Shown one piece after another: positions 1 through 13,600 of a DNA stretch of 64,000 nucleotides (its first letter is position 1; each line of letters starts with the position of its first letter). The notes beneath the pieces are model-generated. The model ran no database searches. It was not told where the DNA came from and saw nothing but the letters and a program-made list of their open reading frames with translations. Source of the stretch: Yamagishiella unicocca (taxonomy: Eukaryota > Chlorophyta > Chlorophyceae > Chlamydomonadales > Volvocaceae); NCBI GenBank assembly GCA_003116995.1, contig BDSL01000153.1, forward strand, positions 62,001 through 126,000, written 5' to 3'. The translations under genes were made by a program, and so were the position numbers.

Positions 1-1680
1 CGCGTCGAGATCTTTATTACCCAAGGGAGCAAAAACATTGCTGTAAACACTTTGGGACGCCCATTCCCGGGACCGTGAGAGCGCATGGCGACAGATAGAG
101 TCAGAGTGCCAGAGAATACTGAGATGGATCGTTTGCATATTTGTGCAGCAATGTGCGACCGCCACCAACATCTGTGAAGGCCTTGGTTCTGAGAGTAACC
201 TGACGGCGGTTGTCGTATGCTCGCAAGAAAGGCCCAAACATACCGCCGCGTGTGCTCTGACCACAGGTATAGACATATAGTGGCCGTTGATTGCTGTTAC
301 TTGTTCATACATGATTCGATTAACCTGAATGCAGAATCCTGCCTTGCCCGCAGTAAGCCGGTCATGGTCCGCCATGGTGATCCCTGCTCTACCCGTATCA
401 AATGGTCATTATTAGTTATCTGAGAAGGGGCTACGTGGTACACATTTGACCCGGATCACCGTTACGGTCGGCGTGCGCAGTGAGGACACACACCGGCTAG
501 CCGATTACAGGCTTCTAACAAGCTGAAATAATATAAATATCTCTATGTAAATATCTCCATCTATGAGCGTCGGCGTGCGGGGTGTAGGGAAATTTGGCAG
601 TTACGTACATCGACTTCGAGAAAGGGCGGCGGCTTACTCCCGTATTGCGCACACGATACTAGTACGTGCAGCTCAACAGGCTTCTGCCGGCGTCGCAGCA
701 GTATGCATGTGCGGCACAGTGGGTACGTACAGTTTAGGGAAGTCCTAACAGGAAACTACCTGCTAGCTAGGCACCACGCCACGCAGGCAGAGCGCGGCGG
801 CGCAGCCACCACGTGGCACCACGCAGCCTGGCGCGAGGCTCGCTCAGTTCTTGGCGCCGCTAAAAGGGTTATCGCCGCGCTGCGCTCACACACAACAACA
901 GCAACAACCAACTACCAATTAACCATCCACTACATCAAAAGGCATATACAGGCGAATGAAGCAGAGCGCGAGTCGATGCACTCACCGACTCTAAAGAAAC
1001 TAACAGCAATGCCCTTACCCCCTGTTGCAAAATTTCACTATATTGTGTCATCAACTATTCAACGGTGGAACGGCCCTATGACGGTGCTCCCCTGGCTGCT
1101 GGCAGCGGCCCGCAGCGGCCTGCCTGGGCGCCGCTGCTGCTGGCCGGCGCCCCGCATCGACGCCGTCAGTGCCGGCGAACCAGCGCTAAACCAGTGCAGT
1201 ATACTGCGGGATATTAATCCAGAGGCGAGCGGAAGTACGGTCGCCGTACGCGTACAACATTGGTAAATGAATGAAGCCACAGGGCCGATGTTTAGCAACG
1301 CGACTGAGTTCATTTCTTCGTATTGTCAACCGGCACGCACGTGGTGGGAGAGATAACGAACGACGGGATGAAGGTACGTGGACTCATAGCGCATGCAGCG
1401 CAGCAGTACGCCACTCGGATTCAGGCTGGGGCCGCCGCGGTCAGCTCCCCCCGGGAGATGATCTTGTCACCACGATGATCCACGGCTCTTCTCTCCATTG
1501 GAAGGCATCCGCGGACAGATACCGCCGGCGCTCAACGAACACTGCCGCTGGGCCTCCGGTCCCAAGCCTTGGAGTGAACGCTATTTAGCTAGGGATCGGT
1601 GGCTGTAATGGCCTCGGCTGTGGCTGTCGTGCCACGCAGCAGCCCCTGCCGCCACACGAAGTGGTGCGGCCGCGAGGTCC
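1..1680. other. Gene-poor flank and probable 3' UTR of the minus-strand gene
   Basis: No exon with convincing splice sites or domain content was found here. The first 600 bases are lower in GC than the rest. The stretch next to the stop codon at 1681 is probably the 3' UTR of the large minus-strand gene. An open frame at 703-1266 (plus, 187 codons, ATG) has no recognisable domain and lies antisense to that UTR, so it is not called a gene. Confidence 0.4.
505..509 (-). terminator. Candidate poly(A) signal TGTAA
   Basis: TTACA on the plus strand reads TGTAA on the minus strand, the green-algal polyadenylation signal. It lies about 1.17 kb beyond the stop of the FAS1-ending gene. That is long but possible for an algal 3' UTR. 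Confidence 0.25.
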
Positions 1681-4600
1681 TTAGTTGGCGAGCAGGGAGT
1701 CGATGACGTGCACCACGTTCTGGGGGGCGGGGCGGGTTTGGCCGGGCGCAGGGGGTAAGGGATGGCGATCTACTAATGGGAGCCGTGCATGGTAAGTATG
1801 TAGCTGCTACGCGACAGGCAGGGGGGCCCAAGGGTCCGAGGTCCGAGGTCCGAGGTGCGACCCGCCCCTGCACGGGAGGTGGGTGGGTACCAATGGGGGG
1901 TAGTGTGGGCCGCTGGCAGCAGTGCGGCACGTGCGAGGTAGGGTGCGAGGTGAGGCCACTACATCGGCGTGTGCTGCAACAAACTGCTCGCGACCCTTCA
2001 CTACCCAGAACTGCTTGCGACCCTTCATTACCCAGAACCCGCCTACCCCGCAGCAGCCCTCATATTGGAACACCTGCCCACGTGAACCTGGCCGAGGCTA
2101 ACCCCCCTGCACCTCCATACGGTCCAATGGTGGGACACCAGCGCCCTGGATGCGCCCCCCCCCCGGACTCTTTTATTGCACCCCCCGACTCATTCACCCC
2201 CTCACCCCGCCCACTGCCAGGTCGGCCCACAGCACGGTGGCCGTCCTGTCGGTGTCCCACGAAGTAACAACCACCACGCCGCTGGTGCAACGGGGGAGAG
2301 GGGGGCGGGAAGGGGGAGGCAGGCGTAGGGGCAGGGGCAAACGGAAACTCCTGATGGCGATGGTGGATGGGTGGGTGGATGCGATAAGGGTGTCAGGAGG
2401 TGTGGGCATGGCACTGCAAGGCGGTCTAGGAAGGGTGCTTTCGATACGTAAGGAACGGCAACAAAGGGCGGCAAGTGGACGCTAATACTTAGACCAGCCC
2501 AGATCGGGGTATTCCACCCACCCTGCCTATCTATCCCACCTGCGGTATCTTCCCCTCCCCCTCCTCACCTCGCCCACTCCATGCTGAGCGTTGTGCCCGC
2601 TGCAGTCGTCGAAAGCAGCTCCCCCGACGAGGCCACCACGCTGCTGGTGGGCACGCGCGCCAGCACCGTAAGGCCCATGAACATGTCCGCCAGCACGACC
2701 GCGGTGTCGTACGTGGCGGTGAGGTCGTCAAGGGTGGCGGCGAGGCGGTCGATGTAGGCGGACCAGGCCTGAGGGGGTTGGCGTGAAAACCGTTGACACG
2801 AAAAAAATAGGATAGTGGGCGCATGGTCGGCGGACAGCGAGGATGTGGGCGCATGCTGGAGCATTGGGACGGACGACCGGCCAACCTGTGGAGCCGGTTT
2901 ATTGGGGCTGCAGAAAGGAAAAAAGAAAACGAATTGACGGAATGGCGGCGACGCGGAATGCGGAAGACGAAGTAAACGGCGGGCGGCAGGGGTTGCGGTG
3001 AGGCGGGTGCATCCCGTCGCCAGGTCCGGGAACTATTACCAGATTGGTGTGGGACGCCAGCATACGGGGGCTTGAAGTGTCCCGCGTCTGGAGCCGCGCC
3101 GCCGGGCCGTTTGGGAAACCGCGGTAACAGCACGGGTCGCAAACGCACGCGCAAAGCGGCAACCCAGAACGGACGAGACAGACAAGGTCAAGACGCCTAA
3201 CGCGACCGGCGGACCCACCTGGCCAGAGCGGATAACAGGTGGCGACGTCCGGCATCGCGCGGCATGCAGGAGGAATAGCGGCAAGAGGTGTTAGGATAGA
3301 CGGGATAGAGTTAAGCGGAAATACAGGGGTCAAAACAACGAAGAGTCCGGGGCGGGGCGCGCTGATGCGCGAACGGGGCGGGAAGGGTAGGGATCTAGTA
3401 GGTATAAAGTATGGGATTGTGGCCGGGAGAGTGCGGGGACGGGGATGCGTGGGGGGTAGCAGTGTGCCTGAGGGAGGGGGGCGGTTCAAGAGGTAGGCGG
3501 GTCGGAGGGTCGCAGGTGGGCGCACGAACTGCGCCCTCAACCCGCCGCTCTCTCCCTCCCCCCACACGCCCGCCACACGTTCTCCCGCCTGCTTGCGCCT
3601 GCAGGTGCCTGTGTGATGACCGCCTGCACCACCAGCTCCTACCTGGGGCACCCGCGCCGCCAACCCACAACACAACTAGGACGCCCCTCGCGGCCCCAGC
3701 CACCGCTCCTACCCCCGTCACGTCCCACACCAGTCCCCCCGCAGCCGCCGCTGGCCCACCATCGCTACCACCCCCTGGCCGGATCTCCCACCCCCACCCA
3801 ACTCCCGCCCCCTCATCCCGCCGTTGGTGCATCCCCCTCCTATCGCCCCTGTCCCCCCCCCCTTCGTGTCACCGGTTTCACACCACCCCCTACATGCGAG
3901 CCCTCGTCCTCTCCCACAGCACGCCCCTGGCCGCCAGGCAACTCGCCTACCCCCTCCACCACCCTCAACCGCCACGGGCCAGCCCCTCTTTAACCCCCCT
4001 ACTACACCTCCACCTTCACGGTGCAAATAGACCCCCCGCCATGCGCTGCCAACGAGGTCGCCCACCTCATCACCGCCTTTCTGCGTGCAATCAGCCCCGC
4101 CTTCATCCAGCGCTGGCCCGCCACACTCCCCGGTTCCCCCAGGGTACTTCTGTCTCTCCCCCCCTCATCCGGGGCCGCACTCTGCCTCGTCCCACCCATC
4201 ATGGCCGTGTTCGGGAGTTTGGACATGTTTGTCCTCTAGGCGTGTTTTTCAGCTGTGGGCCAGCGGTTGCGGTTGCGGTTGCCGCTCTTGTCGTCACCGC
4301 GGTTTCGCAGTAGCCAAGGCGGGAGTGTTTCAAGTGGCATCCCCCCTCTGACTCGGCGGCCCCGTCCTCCGCATCGGCGGCCCCCTCCTCCGCATCAGCG
4401 GCCCCCTCCTCCGGCTCGGCGGTCCCCTCCTCCACCCCCCCCAGCCCACTTTACCCCCCAGCCCACTCCACCCCCCCAGCCCACTCCACCCCCCAGCCCA
4501 CTCCACCCCCCCCAGCCCACTCCACCCCCCAGCCCACTGGGATACGTCCTGCCCGGACCGCGCACTGCCATCCCCGTCTCCGTCTGCTCGCCTGCTGGTT

Positions 4601-7600
4601 ACCTCCCTGCCCCGCATCTCCACGCTCCATCTTTCCTAACCGCCGTCCTCCGTCGTACAGGCCCGCGTCGTTCCTAACCGCCGTACTCGGTCATACAGGC
4701 CCGCGTCGTTCCTCACCGCCGTACTCCGTCGTACAGGCCCGCGTCGTACCCGTCTTCCCGCATATCCGTCCTCCACCTCACTGCCTCTGTCCCTTTCGCC
4801 GCTGGGGCTTCTTCGTTGTTTTGGCCCCTGCCCTCCCGCTCCGCCCATGGGTGCTGTTCCTGACACCCGCCGGTGCCCCGTGCCCGCATGCTTCACGCCG
4901 ACCACCATCACCACCCGCTCTGGGCTCTAGCCATGTGAGTTCTACCGCCGGGTGGGGCACAGTTTTGTTCGCTTTTTGCTAGTCGTTGCGTTCTTGTCTG
5001 CGGGCGTCGGGACCTGCGTCTAGGCTCTCGCGCTCTCCGGTCCCCCGTGGCGGCGCGGCGCGGCTCCGGCCTCCTGCCACGGACGCCGGCGGACCCCATC
5101 TGGTAATTTCCGGCTTCCTCACGTCGTCCGCAACATTATGGTCGGTATTCGGGAGGGTCGGGACCTTGCCGCGCTGTCCGCTCTCCCATCGCTCGCCGCC
5201 TCCCCCAGATCTCCAGCTAGTGCCCAAAACGGTTTTTTCCCCTCACATCCACGGGTCTTCCTCGGAAGCCCCCAGCACAATTTTCCCCCCAGCACGCTCC
5301 ACCCCCCAGCACACTCCCCCCCAGTTCTCCCACTTGCGCCCGCAACGAAGCAACTTCACAAAATATTTCCTTGCGCCGCGCGAAGTCCTCGTTTCCGTTA
5401 ATAATTCAGCCACAACGTTTGTTTGGTGTCCAGTATTAGATGCTCCAGTGTCAGTAGCAACGCTACTAACACAGCGTTTGTTGCGTGCCTAACACAGCGG
5501 TCGTTGTGTGCCGACCGGATTATCCCCGAAGTCGCCGCCGAATTAGGCTGAGCGGCGGAAGGTCGACATACTTCCGCTGACTTCAGCAGTTTCCTCAATC
5601 AAGCTCTCCAGCATGCGTCTCCAAACGTCTGAACGGGTTTTCTCTTGTTCACGGGTTTTCCTTGCAAACCCCCCCCCAGCACATTCCCCCCGGCGCGCCC
5701 TCCCAGCACACTCGGCCCCTCGCTCTTCCGCGCCTACGCACCCACCTCGTTGGTGGGCAGCAGCACCGTGTAGGAGCTGGTGGTCGTGATCGCCGGCACC
5801 TGCAGGCCCAGTGCTGCCAGGTTCAGCAGCAGGCCCCGGGTGGTGCTCAGCTGAGGGAGGGAAGCGCACAGTGCGTCCAGCGAGGTGGGGGGAGCCCCCA
5901 GCACTGCCGGCTGGCACCAGGAGGACGCGGCCGTGAGGGTCGCGGAGCAGATGGAGGAGCCGTAGGCGGCGCCGCAAACGGTGGGGTTCGCGCGGCACTT
6001 GTGGGTGGCAGCTGGGGGTGAGGAAAAGGATGGAGAGGGGTCAAGCCACGGGAGGGTGATGAGGAGCCGAGGGTGGGCTGCGGTGGCAGGTGTGTTAGTT
6101 GGCAGGTGTGTTGGCGGGTATGGTGGCAGGTGTGTTAGTTGGCAGGTGTGTTGGCGGGTATGGTGGCAGGTGTGTTAGTTGGCAGGTGTGTTGGCGGGTA
6201 TGGTGGCAGCGTGCGGAATCGAACCCGCCCCGACGGTCCTAAACCCCATCGCAACCAACCACCAACAGTCAACTAACAGCTCACTGGCGCAGACGTCCAC
6301 GCGGTACACGCTGTACGTCATGTAGTTGCCGCACGTGAAGCCGTTGGCTCCCGTGCATGCCATGCTGCACAGGGAGCTGACATCGGACAGCGCCACTGCC
6401 GCCAGGCTGTTGCCCGCGGAGCACTGGCCACCCCGCTGCAGTCCGTAGTAGGAGTAGCCCTTGGCGGCGGCCTCGTTGCGGCAGGCCACGACGGACGAGT
6501 CGCCGTTGGGCAGGCGGGACGGCAGCGCGCCGCCGTACGGATCCGGGCCCTGGGCGAAGCAACCCACGTAGCCGCCGCCTGTGGGATGTGGGGAGTGGGG
6601 CGGGCGGGTGCAGCTGAGGACGAGGGGAGCGGCCGTCGGGGGGAGAGGAGCAGGTGGGGGAGGGGAGGAGGGGGCGGGCGGAAGGGGGAGAGGAGCAGGC
6701 GCGGGGGGCGGAGAGGGGGCAGCGAGGGTATGTATACATGCAAAGGGGGAGCGAGGGGATGGGTGAAGTGCCTCGTCCCCAAGGTAACGATCTGTATGCG
6801 GGCTGGGGCCGGGCCGGGATTCGCCGCATCTCGCCCCCGCTCCGATGGCCAGTCCACAACTCACATTCGCCCATAGGCGCCCGAAAAGATAACGCGAACT
6901 CAGTCAGCTGTTTGTGTTTTTTCCCACCTAGCACGACGCCGACGGGCCGCGTCCATACCAACCTTATCCCCGGTTGTCTCCCCCGTGCGTCTCCCGGGCC
7001 GCATAGACGGGTCTTCTCGGCACCCCCTCCCCCCCACAGCTTACCGCACACATAGTTCATGTACAGCGCAAAGGCCAGTGTGCCAGTCGGCAGGCCGGGC
7101 CCGCAAGCGGGCGCAGCCCCCAGCGACACGGCGCGCCTGAGGTCGTTACCCCCCAGGCAGCCCACCCCGTTACGAATGCCGAAGTACACCAGGCCTGGGG
7201 ATGAGGATGCGAAGGGTCGAAGGCTCGAGATTGGCGAGGAGGGCAGTGGGAGGCAGCAGACAAGGGTTTGACAGTGGTGCCAACCAATCATTACGGACAC
7301 AAGGAAGGTGACAAGGGGTCACGGCCAGCGAGACCTGGCAGTGCACCCCAGCACCGACCCCGCAGACGCCAGCAGGCACGACAGACAGTGGCAGTAGTAG
7401 TGCTGCCCGCCAACCCCCAACGCAGCGCACAGCAGACATACACCCACCAGCGGCTCGAGACAGTTGGCTGCAACGGTCGGCCGTCATGCCCGCGGGGTCG
7501 CTGGCGAGCAGGACGCTGGGCAGCGGTTTGGTCTTGGTGCTGTCGCGGAAGCAGCTCACGTACGTGAAGCTGGCTGTCGTACAGAACGGTTGAAAAGTGC

Positions 7601-10600
7601 AGCGTGGGGGGTGGGGGTTTGCAGATGGGGTGTTTGGAATGCGGCACAGGCGCCCACCGTCCGTGTGCGGTGTGCCAGGTGTCAGGTGCGGCGATACCAA
7701 CCCCCCCTCCCGCACTCACGCTGGCATGTCTCCCCCGTGGCACCCAGCAGGTTGGTGTATCCCGCAGCACAGGTGCACCTGAGGGGTGTTGGGGAGACAC
7801 CAGGAGGCGAGGGGGGGATTAGGGGGATTCCGGCGCGGATTCGGCTGCGTGTGGCGTCATGGTGGCAGCTAGGTGTAGTTGGCTGGTTGACCACCACCAC
7901 CACCACCACCACCACCGCCACGAGGACAGGGCAGCGCATCGGGACGTCAGGGTGAGCCACAACCGCACGTACGTACTTGTAGCCGTGGCCGTTGGGCTGG
8001 TCTTCGCATATGTTGGCGCCGTCGCCGCACAGGCCAGGCTGGGCAGCGCAGCGAGCGGACTCCGTCGTATACGGCGTGCCCCACACCTGCACCTCCACCA
8101 GCTGGCGTGCGGTACGCGAGGGAGGCGGCGTTCGAAGAGGTTTAGAGGTCGGTTCGCGCCTCAGACTGCAGTACAGAAGTACGCCAGTACGGCATTATTT
8201 GGCCAGTACGGCAGTTAGGCCCCGGCAGCAGCACTGGGAGACGGAGTGCTGCTGCCAGAGACCCCTCAGCCCGGGAGGCGGTTTGGAGCCCACAGGCGCT
8301 CCTGCCCACCCATCTGGCATTGACGCGGGTTTCCTCGCCACCCCGAACCCCATACCCGGCCCCCGCGCTCAAAACCTTACAAACTTCACCTGCAAGACAG
8401 TGTCTGCTGGCGCCGTGCCCATCTTGGGGAAGTTCTGCACTGTCAGCCAGCGGCCCGCTAGTGGCTGGCTGCAGGTGGCGGTCAGGGAGCCCCCGGTGGT
8501 GCCCGCAGCGGCGCCCTGCCGGTAGCACAGGCCGTTGGCGGCCAAGGGGGCGCCGCTGGGATCTGTGTGCGGGGAGGGAGGTGCGGAGGCAGGTGGGCAG
8601 GGCGGTGTCCGCGTTTGGTGCGGGAGGCGGGGAGGATGGAAAGATACGGGCGCTGGGCGGCAGCACGGGCGCTGGGCGGCAGCACGGGCTGCAGGTAGGT
8701 CAGCGAAGGCCCGTCATCAGGAACAGCGTAACACCACCTCCCTCAGCTCCCACCCCGGCCCACCTCCGCCGTTTTTACACACCCATTTGCTCCCTCGCTT
8801 GTTCCCGCTCCACCCCCGCCCCGCCTCACCCGCGTCCCCGATCCGGACCTCCGCCCTGACCAGCCGGTTGCCGCAGCAGTCCTTGCGGTTCACCAGCACC
8901 ACCCGGGACACCCGGCTGCGCACCCCCAGGTCAACCGACAGCCAGGGTCGCGAGTCGCCCTCCTCCGACACGAAGAGGCGGTAGGCGTTGGAGGCGTCGC
9001 CGTCAACCGCACGTGAGGGGCGACAGCTTCCCTGTTTAGGCGGGGAGGAGCGAGGGGTTTTTAGCAAGGAGGCCCGATGGCAGGTTTGCTGGTTGCATCA
9101 TGTCAGAGCTAGGGAGGGGGCCACGGGAAGACGGCCAACGCGGGCAACCGACAAGTGCGCCGCCGGCTGGGCGTTGCCATGCCCCCAGTGACCGCCACCG
9201 ACACTACTCAGCGGTCAGGGTACGACAGCCGAACGGAAGGGTGGCGCGCCATAGTCCGAGCGAGGTACGGCACCCTGGCATCGCGACACCCTAGTGTACG
9301 GCACCTGGTAGCAGAAGGCGGCGTAAGCGTCCGAGGAAGCCACCGACGAGGAGACGACGGGTCGGCCAACTGCCAGATTTGCCTCGCCGTACACCTGGAG
9401 CTCCAGGATCTGATGGCATCAACAGTAAGGTGTACGGCGAAGTGTCAGCGGGGCCCATGACGGCGCTTTTCGGTTTCCTCCTCAGTGCCGATCCACGGGC
9501 TTTCCTCCCCCCTCCCTCCTGCCCCCCCATACCTGGCCCCCTGCCCTACCCCCTCCCCTGCCCCCCCCTGCCCCCCCTCCCCTGCCCCCCCTGCCCCCCC
9601 CCTCCCGTGCCCCCCCCCTCTGCCCCCCCCTGCCCCCCCCTCCGCCCCCCCCTCTGCCCCCCCCCTCTGCCCCCCCCTCTCCCCCCCCCCCCCCTCCCCC
9701 CCCCTTTCCCCCCCCCTGCTCCGCCCCCCACGCCCCTGCCCCACCTGCCCGGCCCCCCCGCCCTGCCCCGCCTCCTCGCACTCACGTGAAGGTAGGCGTC
9801 GTTGTCGGGACTGGTGGTCGGCGGCAAGTTCTGCGAGCATGTGATGGGACGGCGAGTTGGCAGCCCGCAGTGGAAGTACACAGGAAACCCGTCGGCACGA
9901 CACAGGAGACGTAGGGAACAAGCAGGCGTTCGGGCTCGTTGGAGGTTGTATGCTGGAGTGGATGAGTGGGTGTCGGGAGCCGTCTACCGACAGCGAGCCC
10001 AGTGCACGTTCTAAATACAAGAAAAAAAGTCAGACCTTAGATGCTGGGTCGAGGCGCTGAGCTGCCAGCGAGCTGCCACTGAGCTGCCGCTGAGCTGCTG
10101 CCGGTGAGGTCGTAGTCCGTCCCTCGACGCCCTCCCATTACTTCCACTCCACGCGGGCAACCCGAAATCGCCCCCTCCCCCTATTTGCCATCCACCTCCC
10201 TCCCTCCCTCCCGAGCGAGCAGCCCACACATGTCGCACGCACCTGCAGGGTTACCCAGCGCCCCACCAGCGGCGTCGTGCATTCGATATACGCCATGTCG
10301 CCCACCTCCGCGGTCTGCTTCCAGCACAGCGCGTTTTTCACCAGGGCCGACCCCTGGGTCTTCAACGTGATGGCGGTGCTGCCCACCCTGACCTCCGCGT
10401 TGGAGAGCCGCCACTGGCAGCAGTCCGCCCGGTTCCAGATGACCGCCCAGATGACCCGAACATCGCGGCCCAGGTCCACCGACAGCCAGGGGGCCCTTTC
10501 GTTGCCGCTGTGGAAGATGCGAGGCGGCCAGTAGTTGGCGGTGTCGCCGTCATTGGCGTAGGCGGCGGGGTACCTGTAAGACGGCAGACGGTTGGAAGGT

Positions 10601-13600
10601 AGGCGGTAGTTTCGTTGGTTGTGGAGGCGCGCAAACGTCCCAGTCGTTAGCAAGGCAGAGTCAGTGACGCCAACAGGCTGCGCCTCGGAACAGTGTCTGC
10701 AGTTGCAACGTGTGTGTGTGGGCAACTGACAACGGACAACAGTAATCGGCTCCCACTCGGGCCCCGAGCTTGGGCCGGTGTCACCAAACGTCGTTCCCGA
10801 ACCAGCTGCCAGACCCCACCCTCCTCCCCACTGGAGGTATCCAGGAGGTCGGTGTGGGTCGCGCTCGTGCGTGCGGAGAGGAGCTGGATTGGAGACCCAT
10901 GGGTCGGCAACCCGATGCCGCGGCGGTTTGTCTTTACGTCCTCACTGCGTCCCTCACCCGTGTATGTGTTACCCGCTGTCTCCCATCCTTCCCGCCCGTG
11001 ACCCACCCCACCGCCCAGCTCACGTGTTTGCCTCGTCGTCAGAGTAGGTGGAGGTCGCGTAGATGGGCCGGTTGGTCGCCCAGTTGTACGGGCCGGGCAG
11101 CGGGCCGCGCTCGGGCAGCTGCGGCGGCGGCGACCTGCGGTTTGTTGACCCCCCGGAGGGCCAGGCCATGGATCAGCAGCAGCAGCAAGAAGTACCCCCC
11201 CGCGCCCCCGGCCGCCCACAACATGTACCGCGGCCATTGCCCTACCGATATGCGTGCTCTAGATTTCCGTCCTTCGCAAAGAATTTGATATACAGGCACA
11301 TGTATAGCGGTGGTGACTTTTCATTTGCTCCGGCGCGGCAGCCGTACTGAGAACTCACTTGCGCGCCATGACCGACGCGGCGGTGGGGCACTCCGTGTCC
11401 GCGTTCGCGAAGCGGCACAAGAAGACCCGCATGACGCTGGCTGCGGTGCCGGGGCCCAACGTGCCGCCAGGCAGCCAGCCCCCCGCGTACACCACCAGCT
11501 TGTAGCTGCTCAGCACCAGGCGCCCGCCGGCCTTTACCGCGTCCACAAGGTTGTTCATGGGCTCCACCCAGGGGGAGAAGCTCTGCCGCATCGAGTTGTC
11601 CTGGTGGGCAGTAGCCGGCAGGCGGCAGGGAGGGCGCGCGAAGAAGGGGGAGGCGAGTTGCATATGTGTTATTGGTGGGTGTATGTTGAGCCGTGCGGTG
11701 TCGCGCGGGCGGGGTGGCGCCGGCAGGTGGCGTGTGCCTGAGCGTAGTGGCAGATGACGGACCAGAACGTACACGCACCCGCCCAAACGAAAACGGGTAT
11801 CGACCGACAGCGCCGACAGCGCCATCCCCCATCGCCCAGCCTAAGACTGGCTACGTACGTACTGCGCTGGCTGCTGGCGCGAGCCACTACTCACAACGTC
11901 CGTGCGCGTCTCGTGCACCGAGATGGCGTCCGTCGCGTAGTCCCACAACGTTGAGTCAGCGTCGACCCCCACGCGAACCGACAGCACGAGGTTCATGGCG
12001 GTGCCCCAGTTGCTGTACGACGGCATCCAGTTGGGCTGAATGGATATCCAGTTGTTGGCAAAGGCGAGGGTGGGCGCAAGCGCGAACGATGACAGCCCCA
12101 GCGGCACGGTGGCGGAGTTGAGCTGGTCGCCGTCGGGCGTGGCCGGGGAGCCCCAGCCCAGCTGCATCATTTCAACACCGTTGTAGCACGACGGCCCGAC
12201 GTTGCTGTACGACATGGCCGATGTCACGTCTTCGTACTCAGCGCCGTTGCGCCGCGCGTGGTGAAGGTTGAGGTTGTGGCCTGCCGTACGCAGGGAGGCG
12301 GGGATGGGGGCGGGAGGGCATACGACGGGGTCAGTTGGCCCGACAGCAACCACCCACACACCCTCACCCCCGGGCCCCCGCACCTCACATCTCCCGCGAA
12401 ACCACCCACCCGGTGCAACACACGCTCACCAAACTCGTGCATGATCGCCTGGCGGTTGTACAGGAGGCCTGGGCTGGTTGAGAACCACGAGCCACCCCCT
12501 CCCATCCAGGCCGCTGCCCAGAAACCGCACAGGGCCTCAGGCGCCACCCACACACGCTGGGTGAATTGGGCGAGGTAGTCCGCGCCGAATGTCGCGATGA
12601 CGGCGTCGACCCCGGCGTTGAGAATCGCGGTATCCCAGCAGCCGTTGCAAGTTCCGTCGGTATGACTCCAGGGGGGCGTGAACTGGTAGTACGGCAATGG
12701 GGCAGAAGCAGAAGGAGGGCCCGGGCGCACAGACGCGGGTTCAGAGAATTTCGTTGAAGAGCTGTCGCTCAACTGGTTGCTGGACTGGTACAGACGGTTT
12801 CCAGGTCAGCTAGGCCATGCGGGTACGCCCGTTGCAAACGGTAGCCGCAATCCCCGCCCCCCCACCCCACTGCAACGCTTTCTCGGCCGTCAGCTTAGGT
12901 TCTCTTCCTCCTGGGTGGCGTGGACGAGCCTGGTCCTCAGGCTTCAGATGACCGCCTCAACAACCCCTCCAGCAACCACCCATATATACTAATGGGTCCA
13001 CACTCCTCCCTCACTAATGAATTTCCCCTCCCCTCACAAGGTCGTGTCGACGAGTTTCCTCGCTACCCTATCCCGTGTACCGGTTCTTTTGTGTACGCCC
13101 CCCCCGTGTATAACATGTTTCGGACGACCGCCTCGCCTGGCCACCCCCGTGCCAACGTATGCCGGCATCTTACCCGACAAGTAAGACAGACCTGCAACAA
13201 TCATTCCGTGACAGGCCCAGGGATCCCACGCACGCAGGCCCACGCACACTGCCCCACCTTGAAGGCCTTGAAGGCGTCCTTGTTGAAGGTGATGTTGTTG
13301 TTTGAGCACTGCCCAAATGGCAGGGCGTGGCCGCCCAGGCCGTCGCGATCAGGTCCCAGGAACAGCTCAGTCACCTGCACGCAACCGCCAGCGCGTGTGT
13401 TGGCGGCAGCGACAGCCGTCGTGGTAGCAATGTTGCCGCACATGCAACAGCCGATGCGTGCAACATCGTCAAATTACCACGGGCAGCTCAAAAGCTCCAC
13501 CGAAGTGAGCATTTTTACCCTCGATGACACCGGCCGTTGAGACTGACGGGTTTGGACGCCCTGTTGGGCCTTTCTGAACCCTGCGGGCCCAGGTCCAGGG

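Larger units (their letters stand above)
2769..5745 (-). other. Large (about 3 kb) repeat-filled intron 20
   Basis: The donor is GAG|GTGGGTGCG and the acceptor CCCTCAG|GCC, both phase 0. Other introns of the gene are roughly 30-600 bases, so this one is an outlier. It contains two tandem arrays and segments that recur elsewhere in the window (5140-5245 and 5588-5672). That suggests one or more mobile-element insertions. No exon needed by the FAS1 domain lies inside it. Confidence 0.65.
1681..6011 (-). other. Cysteine-rich bridge and C-terminal FAS1 (fasciclin) domain (exons 20-23)
   Basis: Exon 20 has a short Cys-rich stretch (KCRANPTVCGAAYGSSIC) and then the FAS1 start, ending SYTVLLPTNE. 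Exon 21 resumes AWSAYID, exactly as FAS1 domains read TNEA(F/W). Exon 22 gives ATVLWADLAVGG and exon 23 NVVHVIDSLLAN and the stop, matching the family's terminal H2 box. FAS1 domains mediate adhesion in wall and matrix proteins. There is no GPI-type hydrophobic tail after the domain, so the product looks soluble or wall-bound. Confidence 0.82.

Noticed and set aside
703..1266. 187-codon ATG frame on the plus strand
   Set aside because: No domain, no splice context, mixed composition, and it lies antisense to the probable 3' UTR of the metalloprotease gene.
6175..6290. B-box-like GGGTTCGATTCC on the minus strand with a CCA-like end
   Set aside because: No acceptor, D-arm or anticodon arm could be paired with it. 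It lies inside intron 19.
7893..7922. Poly-His coding frame
   Set aside because: It is a CAC trinucleotide run inside an intron; the flanking frame has no support.
9379..9789. Proline-rich plus-strand and glycine-rich minus-strand frames
   Set aside because: They come from the cytosine-rich intron tract between two well-supported minus-strand exons.
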